Shown here in pieces: positions 1-7,208 of a DNA stretch of 64,000 nt (position 1 is its first letter; every line of letters starts with the position of its first letter). Location of the stretch: positions 1-64,000 of the forward strand of contig JADFDO010000010.1 of NCBI GenBank assembly GCA_018262855.1. The letters are read 5' to 3'. The DNA is from Methanolinea sp. GTDB lineage: Archaea; Halobacteriota; Methanomicrobia; Methanomicrobiales; Methanospirillaceae. Both the position numbers and the translations under genes were made by a program. The notes under the pieces were generated by a model. That model was given only the letters and a program-made list of their open reading frames with translations, was not told the DNA's origin and ran no database searches.

Positions 1-2
1 TG

Positions 3-352
3 AACTCAAGAACGCTTCCATGCAATTTCATGGCTATCCACGAGGGACAGATCACGCTCGTCCGGGTCAGGAGACTACGGTACGGTCGTTACGGACTCCC
101 GGATATCGCGGTGTCATGCAGGAAAGAGATCCTTGAACTCCAGGGCATCCCGGTCTCTGATGATACCAACCGCGAACTCTGGGTCAGGGGCCCGGACAGG
201 CACTGACACCGGTATGTCATCTTCCCGGACAGGATTGATCCATCCGACTGGGATATCTTTGGAGTCCGGGCATCAAGGTACTTGGGGCAATAGATGCTTT
301 CGGTCGGGTGAATGCGGAGAAAGATAATTACAAGGATTATGAGGCGACCTAA
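3..352 (+). pseudogene. decayed gene of unknown family, 5' end outside the window
   Basis: Reading frame 3 is open from the window edge to a TGA at 204-206 and reads like normal protein (charged, ending ELWVRGPDRH). The same frame continues sensibly after the TGA (HRYVIFPDRIDPSDWDIF) to a TAG at 291-293. Stepping back one base in the GGGG run at 284-287 gives a third plausible piece (AIDAFGRVNAEKDNYKDYEA) that ends in TAA at 350-352. So one protein seems to run through an in-frame stop and a one-base frameshift, as in a recently broken gene. I do not recognise the family. The alternative, a short intact C-terminus ending at 206, would leave the protein-like sequence downstream unexplained. 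Sequencing error at the G run is possible. Confidence 0.5.
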
Positions 353-365
353 CCAACGAATTCCA

Positions 366-626
366 TTACTCCAGGTTTCTGTACACAACCTTCCTTTGGC
401 CGACCTTAATCACATATATTACCAATGTTTTTCGTTTTATATCAAGAATAACCCTGTATCTGCCCACCCGGTATTTATACCAGGATGATCCCGCCAAACG
501 GTCAATGTGTAGAAATGGATCGCCACGGATGATCTCGACACGTTCGATAATCCTGGCTGCGGTATCTTTTGGTATTTTTTCAAGGTTTTTCCGGGATTTA
601 TCGGTCCAGATAATGGTGTATCCCAT
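366..626 (-). CDS. RelE/ParE-type toxin of a toxin-antitoxin pair
   Basis: This 86-residue protein has the RelE-fold pattern: an N-terminal strand (YTIIWTDKSRKNLEKIPK), a helical pair, then strands rich in Arg and Lys (YKYRVGRYRVILDIKRKTL) and a C-terminal KVGQRKVVYRNLE segment. In the family such proteins are usually ribosome-dependent mRNA nucleases (RelE) or gyrase inhibitors (ParE). The Arg-rich core and the KVGHR-like motif favour the RelE branch. The ATG directly abuts the stop codon of the upstream antitoxin gene (627-629), so the two are almost surely co-transcribed and translationally coupled. The length is normal and the gene looks intact. Confidence 0.85.
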   Translation of the reverse strand: MGYTIIWTDKSRKNLEKIPKDTAARIIERVEIIRGDPFLHIDRLAGSSWYKYRVGRYRVILDIKRKTLVIYVIKVGQRKVVYRNLE

Positions 627-863
627 TCAATCAAGACCGAGTTTTTCTTTCAGCTGGACGGTCGAATATACTCGACCTGCCTTGATATCCTCCAGCGCTT
701 CCTCAATATCCCTAATATCTTCTTCGGTTATTCCTTCTTCCTCATCTTCCATCGTAAGCCGTGAGATTATCTCGTTATAAGACTCACGGGGATATCGTCT
801 CAACTTATCCAGTCTTCGTTTCACAATGGGAGTAATCTTGATTGTGGTCACTTCTCCTACCAT
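627..863 (-). CDS. antitoxin partner of the RelE-type toxin
   Basis: This is a 78-residue acidic protein. The N-terminal 30 residues (TTIKITPIVKRRLDKLRRYP) look like a short DNA-binding strand followed by a helix, as in ribbon-helix-helix antitoxins. The middle is very acidic (EDEEEGITEEDIRDIEEALEDI), and the tail (STVQLKEKLGLD) would wrap the toxin. The family resembles archaeal proteins often annotated as DUF7557 or VapB/RelB-like, though I am unsure of the exact family name. It is the first gene of the pair, so it can bind and silence its own promoter. A 14-base palindrome overlaps its start codon (863-876). Confidence 0.8.
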   Translation of the reverse strand: MVGEVTTIKITPIVKRRLDKLRRYPRESYNEIISRLTMEDEEEGITEEDIRDIEEALEDIKAGRVYSTVQLKEKLGLD

Positions 864-892
864 ATACTTAAGTATACTTGAAGAGATATAGG
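863..892 (-). promoter_or_regulatory. toxin-antitoxin promoter with palindromic operator
   Basis: Bases 863-876 form a perfect 14-base palindrome (tatacttaagtata) that overlaps the last base of the antitoxin start codon. On the minus strand a TATA-like stretch (ctatatctc) lies about 24 bases upstream of the ATG, so transcription probably starts at or near the ATG, giving a leaderless message. A palindrome exactly at the transcription start is what would be expected of an autorepression operator bound by the antitoxin. The binding itself is inferred. Confidence 0.5.
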
Positions 893-1065
893 TATTCCGT
901 CAGACCTTGAGGGATGTGGGAATCCCGAGATAACGAAAATCTAGCCGTGCTACCCCGAATTCCCCCCCTTCTTAAAATACCCCCAATTTGTTCTCCGTTT
1001 CCCCCATAATCGCCCTCCACTACAATACACCACCAGAAATTGCAATGAAAAAAAGGGTTTAAAGT

Positions 1066-2316
1066 TCACAACTTCCTGTAATATACCCCGGCTTTCTCCG
1101 CTTCATCCCGATCCACCATACCCCTTACATCAATCAATACCGGGTTGTGATTCATGAAACGGCAGATATCAGCAATTCCCATCTTCCTGAACACGGAGTG
1201 AGCCACTGCAATGATCACTGCATCCATCTTCTTGTTCAGCGTAGGGAGCGGTTTCGCACCGAAATGCTCAATCACATTATTGGAAAGTAACGGGTCGTAC
1301 CCAAACACGTCTACGTCATATTCCTTGAGCTCTTCCACCATCTTCTCGACAGGGGACTCCCGGATATCCGCAACATCCTCCTTGTAGGTCAGCCCCATGA
1401 TGAGAACCTTTGATCCCTTGATGGTCTTGCCGACCTTGTTGAGGCTTTTTACCGTCATCTCCGCAACATATTTCGGCATACCATCGTTGATTGCCCTCCC
1501 GGCAAGGATGACCTGGGGATGGTACCCGACTTCCTTGGCTTTCTGGACGAGGTAGTAAGGATCGACCGGGATGCAGTGCCCTCCGACAAGCCCGGGTTTA
1601 TAGGAGTGGAAATTCCACTTGGTGCCAGCGGCCTTGAGCACCTCCTCCGTATCAATCCCGAGCCTGGCGAAGATCATGGAGAGCTCGTTCATGAGTGCAA
1701 TGTTCAGGTCCCGCTGGACGTTCTCGATCACTTTTGCCGCTTCTGCGGTCTTTATGTCAGGTGCCCGGTATACGGTGGTGATAAGTCCGTATAATTCGCA
1801 GAGGGCATCGGTCGTCTTCTTATCCATCCCCGCAACGACCTTGGTGATGTTCTTCAGGATATGCTCTTCATCGCCAGGATTGATCCGTTCAGGGGAGTAC
1901 CCGACGAAGAAGTCCCTGCCGCACTTCATGCCCGATGTACGTTCAAGGATAGGTGCCATGAGGTCTTCAGTAACGCCGGGATAGACAGTCGATTCAAGGA
2001 CGACGACTGCTCCTTTCTTTAAGTGATTTCCTATTGTCGCTGACGCAGAAAGAACTGGTTCGAGATCAGGATCCTTCGTTTTCGTCACCGGTGTTGGAAC
2101 GGCGATAATCACGAAGTCGGCTTCCTTGATCTTGGCGGGATCGGTCGTTGCCTCGATCCTGTTACCGGGTGTGTGGTTGAGTGCATCGACCTCCTTCTGG
2201 TCCCTCCGGAATCCGAGAGTGCGGAGGTGCTCTGAGAAATCCTCCGCTAGAGGCAGTCCGACATAGCCAAGTCCGACAACACATACAGTCTTATCAGTTA
2301 TTTTTTTCTGTACCAT
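1066..2316 (-). CDS. UDP-N-acetylhexosamine 6-dehydrogenase (TviB/WbpO-like; WecC possible)
   Basis: This 416-residue nucleotide-sugar dehydrogenase oxidises C6 of a UDP-HexNAc to a uronic acid with two NAD+. The Rossmann motif is VVGLGYVGLPLA (13-24). The ESTVYPG segment (108-114) and the stretch FFVGYSPERINPGD (136-149) are typical of the TviB/WbpO/CapL branch. The catalytic cysteine is C248 in GGHCIPVDPYY, and K196 lies in AEAAKVIEN. A C-terminal UDP-binding domain follows. The gene overlaps the upstream C4-epimerase gene by 19 bases. That pairing matches WbpP-WbpO and TviC-TviB, which make UDP-GalNAcA. A WecB gene lies across a divergent promoter, so a UDP-ManNAc dehydrogenase (WecC) role cannot be excluded. 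The product probably feeds surface glycan or N-glycan assembly. Confidence 0.85.
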   Translation of the reverse strand: MVQKKITDKTVCVVGLGYVGLPLAEDFSEHLRTLGFRRDQKEVDALNHTPGNRIEATTDPAKIKEADFVIIAVPTPVTKTKDPDLEPVLSASATIGNHLKKGAVVVLESTVYPGVTEDLMAPILERTSGMKCGRDFFVGYSPERINPGDEEHILKNITKVVAGMDKKTTDALCELYGLITTVYRAPDIKTAEAAKVIENVQRDLNIALMNELSMIFARLGIDTEEVLKAAGTKWNFHSYKPGLVGGHCIPVDPYYLVQKAKEVGYHPQVILAGRAINDGMPKYVAEMTVKSLNKVGKTIKGSKVLIMGLTYKEDVADIRESPVEKMVEELKEYDVDVFGYDPLLSNNVIEHFGAKPLPTLNKKMDAVIIAVAHSVFRKMGIADICRFMNHNPVLIDVRGMVDRDEAEKAGVYYRKL

Positions 2317-3227
2317 GCAATGGTCTCCTTCAGCCCGGTTCGAACTGTATATTCCGGTGCATACCTAAATGCCGCCCGGGCTGCTGAAATATCCGCCTGG
2401 GAGTCATGGATGTCTCCAGGCCGTGCTGGCTCAAACAGTGGATTTAGCCTGACACCCGTCTCTTCTGCAATGTGATCAACCAGCGAGAGAAGGGAGATGC
2501 GTGTATTATAGGCCACATTGAATACTCCTTCCGCACAGCTTTCCATTGCTTTTGCGTTCGCCTGGACAACATCTTTGACATATGTGAAATCGCGGGTCTG
2601 GGTCCCGTCACCGTACATGATCGGCGGCTGGCCGGCAAGAGCCCTTGTGATGAATCTTGGGATCACTGCAGCATACTGTGACTCCGGGTCCTGACGGGGT
2701 CCGAACACGTTGAAGTACCGCAACGCCACAGTCCTGACCCCATACACATCAGAGAAGATCTTGCAGTAATACTCGCCTGTGAGTTTTGACACGGCATAGG
2801 GTGACTTCGGATTGGGACTCATGGTCTCTACTTTGGGCAGGGAAGGAGTGTCGCCATACACAGACGATGAGGATGCATACACAACTTTCTTCACCCCGCA
2901 TTCTTTTGCCGAAACGAGCACATTCAGCGTCCCATTCACATTCACTTCGTGTGTCGCAACCGGATCCTTGATCGATCTCGGGACTGAGGGGATGGCTGCC
3001 TGGTGGAAGATGCCATCCGCATCACGAAATACTTCATTCAGGAGATCGAGGTCGGTAATGCTCCCCTGCACGAAGTTGAGATGAGAATCTTCGAGCAAAT
3101 CCTGGATATTATCCTTCTTCCCCGTGAACAGGTTATCAAGGACGGTGACATCATGTCTATGATTGACGAGGTACTCTACAATATGAGACCCGATAAACCC
3201 CGCACCACCTGTAACAACGTAATTCAT
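2298..3227 (-). CDS. UDP-GlcNAc/UDP-Glc C4-epimerase (WbpP/GalE-like SDR)
   Basis: This is a 309-residue extended short-chain dehydrogenase. The NAD-binding motif is TGGAGFIGSH at residues 6-15. The catalytic pair Y144 and K148 lies in SPYAVSK, with a serine-rich strand (YASSSSVYG) before it. RYFNVFGPRQDP and GDGTQTRDFTYVKDV are typical of WbpP-like UDP-GlcNAc 4-epimerases. It is the first gene of a two-gene operon; its end overlaps the dehydrogenase start. It would convert UDP-GlcNAc to UDP-GalNAc before oxidation to UDP-GalNAcA. Substrate choice between Glc and GlcNAc cannot be read from the sequence alone. Two paralogues occur in this window (8934-9857 and 57262-58191). Confidence 0.85.
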   Translation of the reverse strand: MNYVVTGGAGFIGSHIVEYLVNHRHDVTVLDNLFTGKKDNIQDLLEDSHLNFVQGSITDLDLLNEVFRDADGIFHQAAIPSVPRSIKDPVATHEVNVNGTLNVLVSAKECGVKKVVYASSSSVYGDTPSLPKVETMSPNPKSPYAVSKLTGEYYCKIFSDVYGVRTVALRYFNVFGPRQDPESQYAAVIPRFITRALAGQPPIMYGDGTQTRDFTYVKDVVQANAKAMESCAEGVFNVAYNTRISLLSLVDHIAEETGVRLNPLFEPARPGDIHDSQADISAARAAFRYAPEYTVRTGLKETIAWYRKK

Positions 3228-3506
3228 GATTCTGCTGATTTTTTGGATTGGAATAGCAATTTACTCTGGCATTCGTGGAATAATAATTATTTCCTTGAAA
3301 TAAGGGGAGTATTCCATTGTTACTTGCTCTTTATATCAGGATAGAACCAGCCTTTCTCCATGGATAATTCCCAGCAGCAGTGTGAACAATAGTCACAACA
3401 CAACTACGATGCCATTCGAAATAAGCGATTAATCCCTGAAATACCATACGAGCCAAAAAAAATCCCGCCCCCTTTTTATTCTCCCGTTCCCAACATCTTC
3501 TTTATT

Positions 3507-4589
3507 ATGATCTCCTTTGTTCTCGGCACCCGGCCGGAGATAATCAAGCTCTCCCCGGTTATACGTGAGTGCGAGAGAAGGACCATTCCATTCTCCATAC
3601 TTCACACAGGGCAACACTATTCCTATGAGATGGATCGTATCTTTTTTGAGGAACTGGAGCTTCCAGAGCCGGACTTCCCGCTCGACGTGGGTTCCGGATT
3701 GCATGGGGAGCAGACAGGAAAGATCCTTGCCGGGGTGGAACGCGTGCTTTCAGGACACAGGCCCGGCATAGTTCTGGTGCAAGGAGATACCAATACCGTA
3801 CTAGGAGGAGCACTTGCTGCGGCGAAACTACATATCCCGGTAGGTCATGTCGAGGCAGGCCTCCGGAGCTTTGACCGGAACATGCCCGAGGAGATCAACC
3901 GAATCGTTGCGGACCATGTAGGGGACTTTCTCTTCGCTCCCACAGGTACTGCAGCAGATTACCTCCGTCATGAAGGTATTCCTGATGAGAAGATCTTCAT
4001 CACGGGAAACACGGTAGTGGATGCAGTAAGGGAACATCTCACAATAGCACAGAAGAGGACAGACCTCCTGAGCCGGCTTGGATTAGAAGAAATGGAGTTC
4101 ATCCTGGTAACTGCCCACCGGTCCGAGAATGTTGACGTGAGGGAGAAACTGATGGGTATCCTGGATGGACTTGCTGCCGTCCATGAAAAGACCGGAATAC
4201 CGGTGATCTTCCCGGTCCACCCAAGGACGAGAAAGATGATGGAGGAATTCGGACTTTACCTACCTTCAATCCGACTCATCGAACCCCTGGGATACCTCGA
4301 CTTCCTGCTCCTCGAATCAAACGCTGCTCTACTCCTGACCGATTCCGGGGGCATCCAGGAGGAGGGGTGCGTGCTCAAAATCCCGTGCGTTACACTGAGG
4401 GAGAACACCGAGAGGCCTGAGACATTAGAGGTTGGATCGAACGTGCTTGCCGGAACAAATCCCCATACGATCCTGGATAAAGCGATGGAAATGATCAACC
4501 GAAATCCTTCCTGGGAGAATCCCTTTGGAGATGGGAGAGCCGCGAAAAAGATCGTGGATATACTGGAAGATAAGAGTCTCATTCAATAA
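3507..4589 (+). CDS. wecB: UDP-N-acetylglucosamine 2-epimerase (non-hydrolysing)
   Basis: This 360-residue GT-B fold enzyme interconverts UDP-GlcNAc and UDP-ManNAc. It opens with FVLGTRPEIIKLSPVI and contains HTGQHYSYEM, VQGDTNT, GHVEAGLRS, MPEEINR and the late SDSGGIQEEG motif, all family hallmarks. The length is normal. It is transcribed away from the dehydrogenase/epimerase pair across a 279-base divergent intergenic region. A T-rich TATA-like stretch (tttttat, about 3474-3480) sits about 27 bases upstream of the ATG, and no ribosome site is visible, so the message may be leaderless. Together with a 6-dehydrogenase it could supply UDP-ManNAcA for archaellin or S-layer glycans; that pathway assignment is inferred. 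Confidence 0.93.
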   Translation: MISFVLGTRPEIIKLSPVIRECERRTIPFSILHTGQHYSYEMDRIFFEELELPEPDFPLDVGSGLHGEQTGKILAGVERVLSGHRPGIVLVQGDTNTVLGGALAAAKLHIPVGHVEAGLRSFDRNMPEEINRIVADHVGDFLFAPTGTAADYLRHEGIPDEKIFITGNTVVDAVREHLTIAQKRTDLLSRLGLEEMEFILVTAHRSENVDVREKLMGILDGLAAVHEKTGIPVIFPVHPRTRKMMEEFGLYLPSIRLIEPLGYLDFLLLESNAALLLTDSGGIQEEGCVLKIPCVTLRENTERPETLEVGSNVLAGTNPHTILDKAMEMINRNPSWENPFGDGRAAKKIVDILEDKSLIQ

Positions 4590-4740
4590 GCACCACGTGC
4601 ACACCGGGCGGAGAAAGAGCCCCCGATGATACACAGAACATCATTGACGCTGCATAAACCAACAAAATAGATCCAGGATCATCCAACACCCTTAAGGTTC
4701 CCATCACCAATCCAATGATATCCAGAATTGAGATGATCCC

Positions 4741-5880
4741 ATGAGATTCATTCCCCTTGTTGTCTCCCTTCTCATCCTCGCCCTCCCGGCAGTCGCGGTC
4801 ACCATCACCGAGCGTCCCGACACCATCGGAAACGGCCAGCCCATATATATCACCATCCGCAACCTTCCCGAGGACTCGACCTTCTCGCTCCTCGTCGAAT
4901 CCACATCCGCGGTCCAGCCCGATTCAGAGTTCGTGTTCCAGATGAGCCAGTTCGTGATGCCGTTTGCGCTAAAAAAGAGCAGCGTCACGGCGACCCTCTC
5001 CGGGACGTCCCAGAACAAGCTCGAAGTGATGAAGGAATCAACCATCGTCACGGTATCGGGAAAATCGGTTGACGGCCACTTCTCCACCACCAAGACCTAT
5101 GATATCACGCAGGGGACCTATGACTACTTCAGGCTCTCCGGGACGAGTCTCCCGTCGAGCACCAGCATCACGGCACAGATCCAGGTGACCGGGACCAAGC
5201 AGGGTCCGGACGATTCGGAGATCTCGTTCGTGGTTGAAGGACTCACCACGGGATTCATCACCACGGCAGTACTCGTGGACGGCCGCCAGGTCATGTATAA
5301 GACAATCCCCGTGGGAGGAACACCGGGCCCAGGCGGTTCCTCGACCAGTTACAGTGGACCCAGCACCTCTGCAACGGCGCCCCCGCCGGAACAGTGGAAT
5401 ACCTTCACTTCAGCCGATGGGCTGGCCAGCATCACCGTCTCACAGGCAGGAACCGTAGGATTCCTGAAGGTCCCTGCAGAGCACGTGACACAGGAGATGC
5501 GGGTGATCTCAGGCCCCTACTCCCTTGTGCCGCAGAACGCCACCTACCTCCCGCCGGCAAAGCTCCAGTTCCAGATCCCTGAAGGGACCCATCTCGGCGG
5601 GCTCGCGATTGCATCACTCTCCGGGGAAACCTGGACACTGCTCCCTTCGAAGATCCAGAATGACACAATGTCAGCCACGATCACATCGAGCGGGACCTAC
5701 GCCCTCTTCGGACCGGTTGTCACTCCGGCAACCACGCTTACTAGCGTCACAACGACGACTACCCTCCTGACAACCACGGCCCCGACTACGCCTTCCACCA
5801 CGAAGACCAGCCTTTCACCCTTCACCCTCGTACTGGCAATTGGGATCGGGTGCATAGTGCTGCTGGTAAAGAAGAGATAA
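4741..5880 (+). CDS. secreted cell-surface protein with Thr-rich stalk and C-terminal anchor
   Basis: This 379-residue protein starts with a signal peptide (MRFIPLVVSLLILALPAVAV, 1-20). A beta-rich ectodomain follows, with a Ser/Thr/Pro/Gly-rich hinge near 190-215 and a second beta domain near 220-325 (FTSADGLASITVSQAGTVGF). A long Thr-rich stalk of TTTTT blocks (about 328-358) leads to a final membrane helix (FTLVLAIGIGCIVLLV) with a KKR tail. This layout is typical of methanogen envelope proteins, where the stalk is expected to be O-glycosylated. I do not recognise a named domain. The gene stands alone, and a run of seven T follows the stop. A weak GATGATC-like ribosome site precedes the ATG. 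Confidence 0.75.
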   Translation: MRFIPLVVSLLILALPAVAVTITERPDTIGNGQPIYITIRNLPEDSTFSLLVESTSAVQPDSEFVFQMSQFVMPFALKKSSVTATLSGTSQNKLEVMKESTIVTVSGKSVDGHFSTTKTYDITQGTYDYFRLSGTSLPSSTSITAQIQVTGTKQGPDDSEISFVVEGLTTGFITTAVLVDGRQVMYKTIPVGGTPGPGGSSTSYSGPSTSATAPPPEQWNTFTSADGLASITVSQAGTVGFLKVPAEHVTQEMRVISGPYSLVPQNATYLPPAKLQFQIPEGTHLGGLAIASLSGETWTLLPSKIQNDTMSATITSSGTYALFGPVVTPATTLTSVTTTTTLLTTTAPTTPSTTKTSLSPFTLVLAIGIGCIVLLVKKR

Positions 5881-5990
5881 CCTTTTTTTGACTGAAACTG
5901 GCTTCCCCATGGTAAGGGTGCATGCATGGGTCCCGAAAGGGAATTTTCGTGATTTATCAATGCGGGAATTTGGTCTTTCCCTCCATTCCT

Positions 5991-6836
5991 TCATCCCATC
6001 TCGAAACTGGTCACCCCGTAGATCCCGGAAATGGGGAGCGGAGGGATCTCACGGCTGTACATCCGGGCGGTCCCAAAGACCTCCTCCATCCCCCTGTCAA
6101 GGGCCATCCTTACCGCGTCTCTGTTCGGTTCGGGGGTGTCGAAAAAGAATGGCTGACCCAGAACCTCTTTCTTTGATGTCAGGTCATCCAGAATTCGCTC
6201 GGCAATCACGGGGCTGTCGGCAAAGAGCGGGCCGATCTTGAAGCCCTCATAACATCTCCTGATAATCCCGTACCCCTGGAGGACACCTCCATCGTAGCAG
6301 GCAGATGACCAGGATTCCGGCATGCGGATCCATTTTTCCAGGAATTTTTTCCTCCCGGCAGGGAAATGCAGGGAATCGTACGTGAGAACTTCGGAGAATA
6401 AGACATCCTCGACGGAACAGAGACTTGGCTGGCTCTTCCCCTTCGCGATACCCCGCCAGCGGATATTCCGATAGGCGAACCGGAAACCCATCCGCGAAGA
6501 ATACTTATCCTGCATCTCATAGACTCCGTCGATGCCAAGGTTCCGTGACCCAGCATGCCGAATGGCAGTGCTCGAGAGGTTCCAGCCTATCCCCCGGGAC
6601 CGCATATCTTCCCTGATGATGAAAAATCCTCCGTGCGAATAATCCGAATCATAATTGCTGACCGCGACGGTTCCGGCCACCTCCCCGCCAATTTCCGCGA
6701 TGTACCACCCGTCGGGGTCGATTGCATAGTGACACTCACCGTCGTGAAGCCCGGGGTTCCACCCCTGCTCCCTTGCCCAGTCGAGAAATATGTGGATCTC
6801 ATCCCTTTGGGCCTTTCGAATGACCGGCTCAACCAT
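5991..6836 (-). CDS. GNAT-family N-acetyltransferase, two-domain
   Basis: The N-terminal half carries a GNAT core: GWYIAEIGGEVAGTVAVSNY gives strands 2-4, and IREDMRSRGIGWNLSSTAIRH contains the acetyl-CoA loop (R-x-x-G-I-G/W). The C-terminal half (roughly residues 150-281) resembles the second domain seen in YitH-like acetyltransferases (Acetyltransf_18). The frame is open further upstream to 6956. I prefer the ATG at 6836 because the GNAT fold begins right there (MVEPVIRKAQRDE) and an AGATTGATC stretch lies just upstream; an ATG at 6878 is the alternative. The substrate is unknown. The gene is isolated, with no operon partner. Confidence 0.8.
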   Translation of the reverse strand: MVEPVIRKAQRDEIHIFLDWAREQGWNPGLHDGECHYAIDPDGWYIAEIGGEVAGTVAVSNYDSDYSHGGFFIIREDMRSRGIGWNLSSTAIRHAGSRNLGIDGVYEMQDKYSSRMGFRFAYRNIRWRGIAKGKSQPSLCSVEDVLFSEVLTYDSLHFPAGRKKFLEKWIRMPESWSSACYDGGVLQGYGIIRRCYEGFKIGPLFADSPVIAERILDDLTSKKEVLGQPFFFDTPEPNRDAVRMALDRGMEEVFGTARMYSREIPPLPISGIYGVTSFEMG

Positions 6837-7208
6837 ATGATCAATCTCTTGATCGGGAAATGGGAAGAGTCTACTCATCGTGAAAGATGTGACGGGAGAT
6901 AGATCCCCGGTTTCCAGACTGGCACTCTGAACACATACCTGGATCCTTGATACCATTCTGAAATTACTGGAAAAACCTGCCTGTTCCCGCCATTATACCA
7001 TCTCCCATGAATATTTCCAGTGTCACATCGATCAAGAGTGAAAGGTGAATTGGTTGGGGAAACAACAGCCATTCACCAGAGGACATGGATTCCAGAAGAT
7101 CCCTGCGTCGATTGAAAAAAGACATTCACCCGTTGCCCGGAAAAAGGGTGGATACGTGAGAGGATCCTTTCAGACCTGTCGGGATCAAAACACCCTGTTC
7201 TCTCCCGG
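6837..7208. other. intergenic stretch without a gene
   Basis: These 372 bases hold the promoter side of the GNAT gene and the 3' flank of the Cache lipoprotein gene. I see no convincing coding frame, repeat or strong hairpin here. Confidence 0.6.

Noticed and set aside
1066-2316. naming the dehydrogenase wecC because wecB is next door
   Set aside because: The ESTVYPG and FFVGYSPERINPGD motifs and the overlapping C4-epimerase gene fit the TviB/WbpO branch better; WecC is kept only as an alternative.
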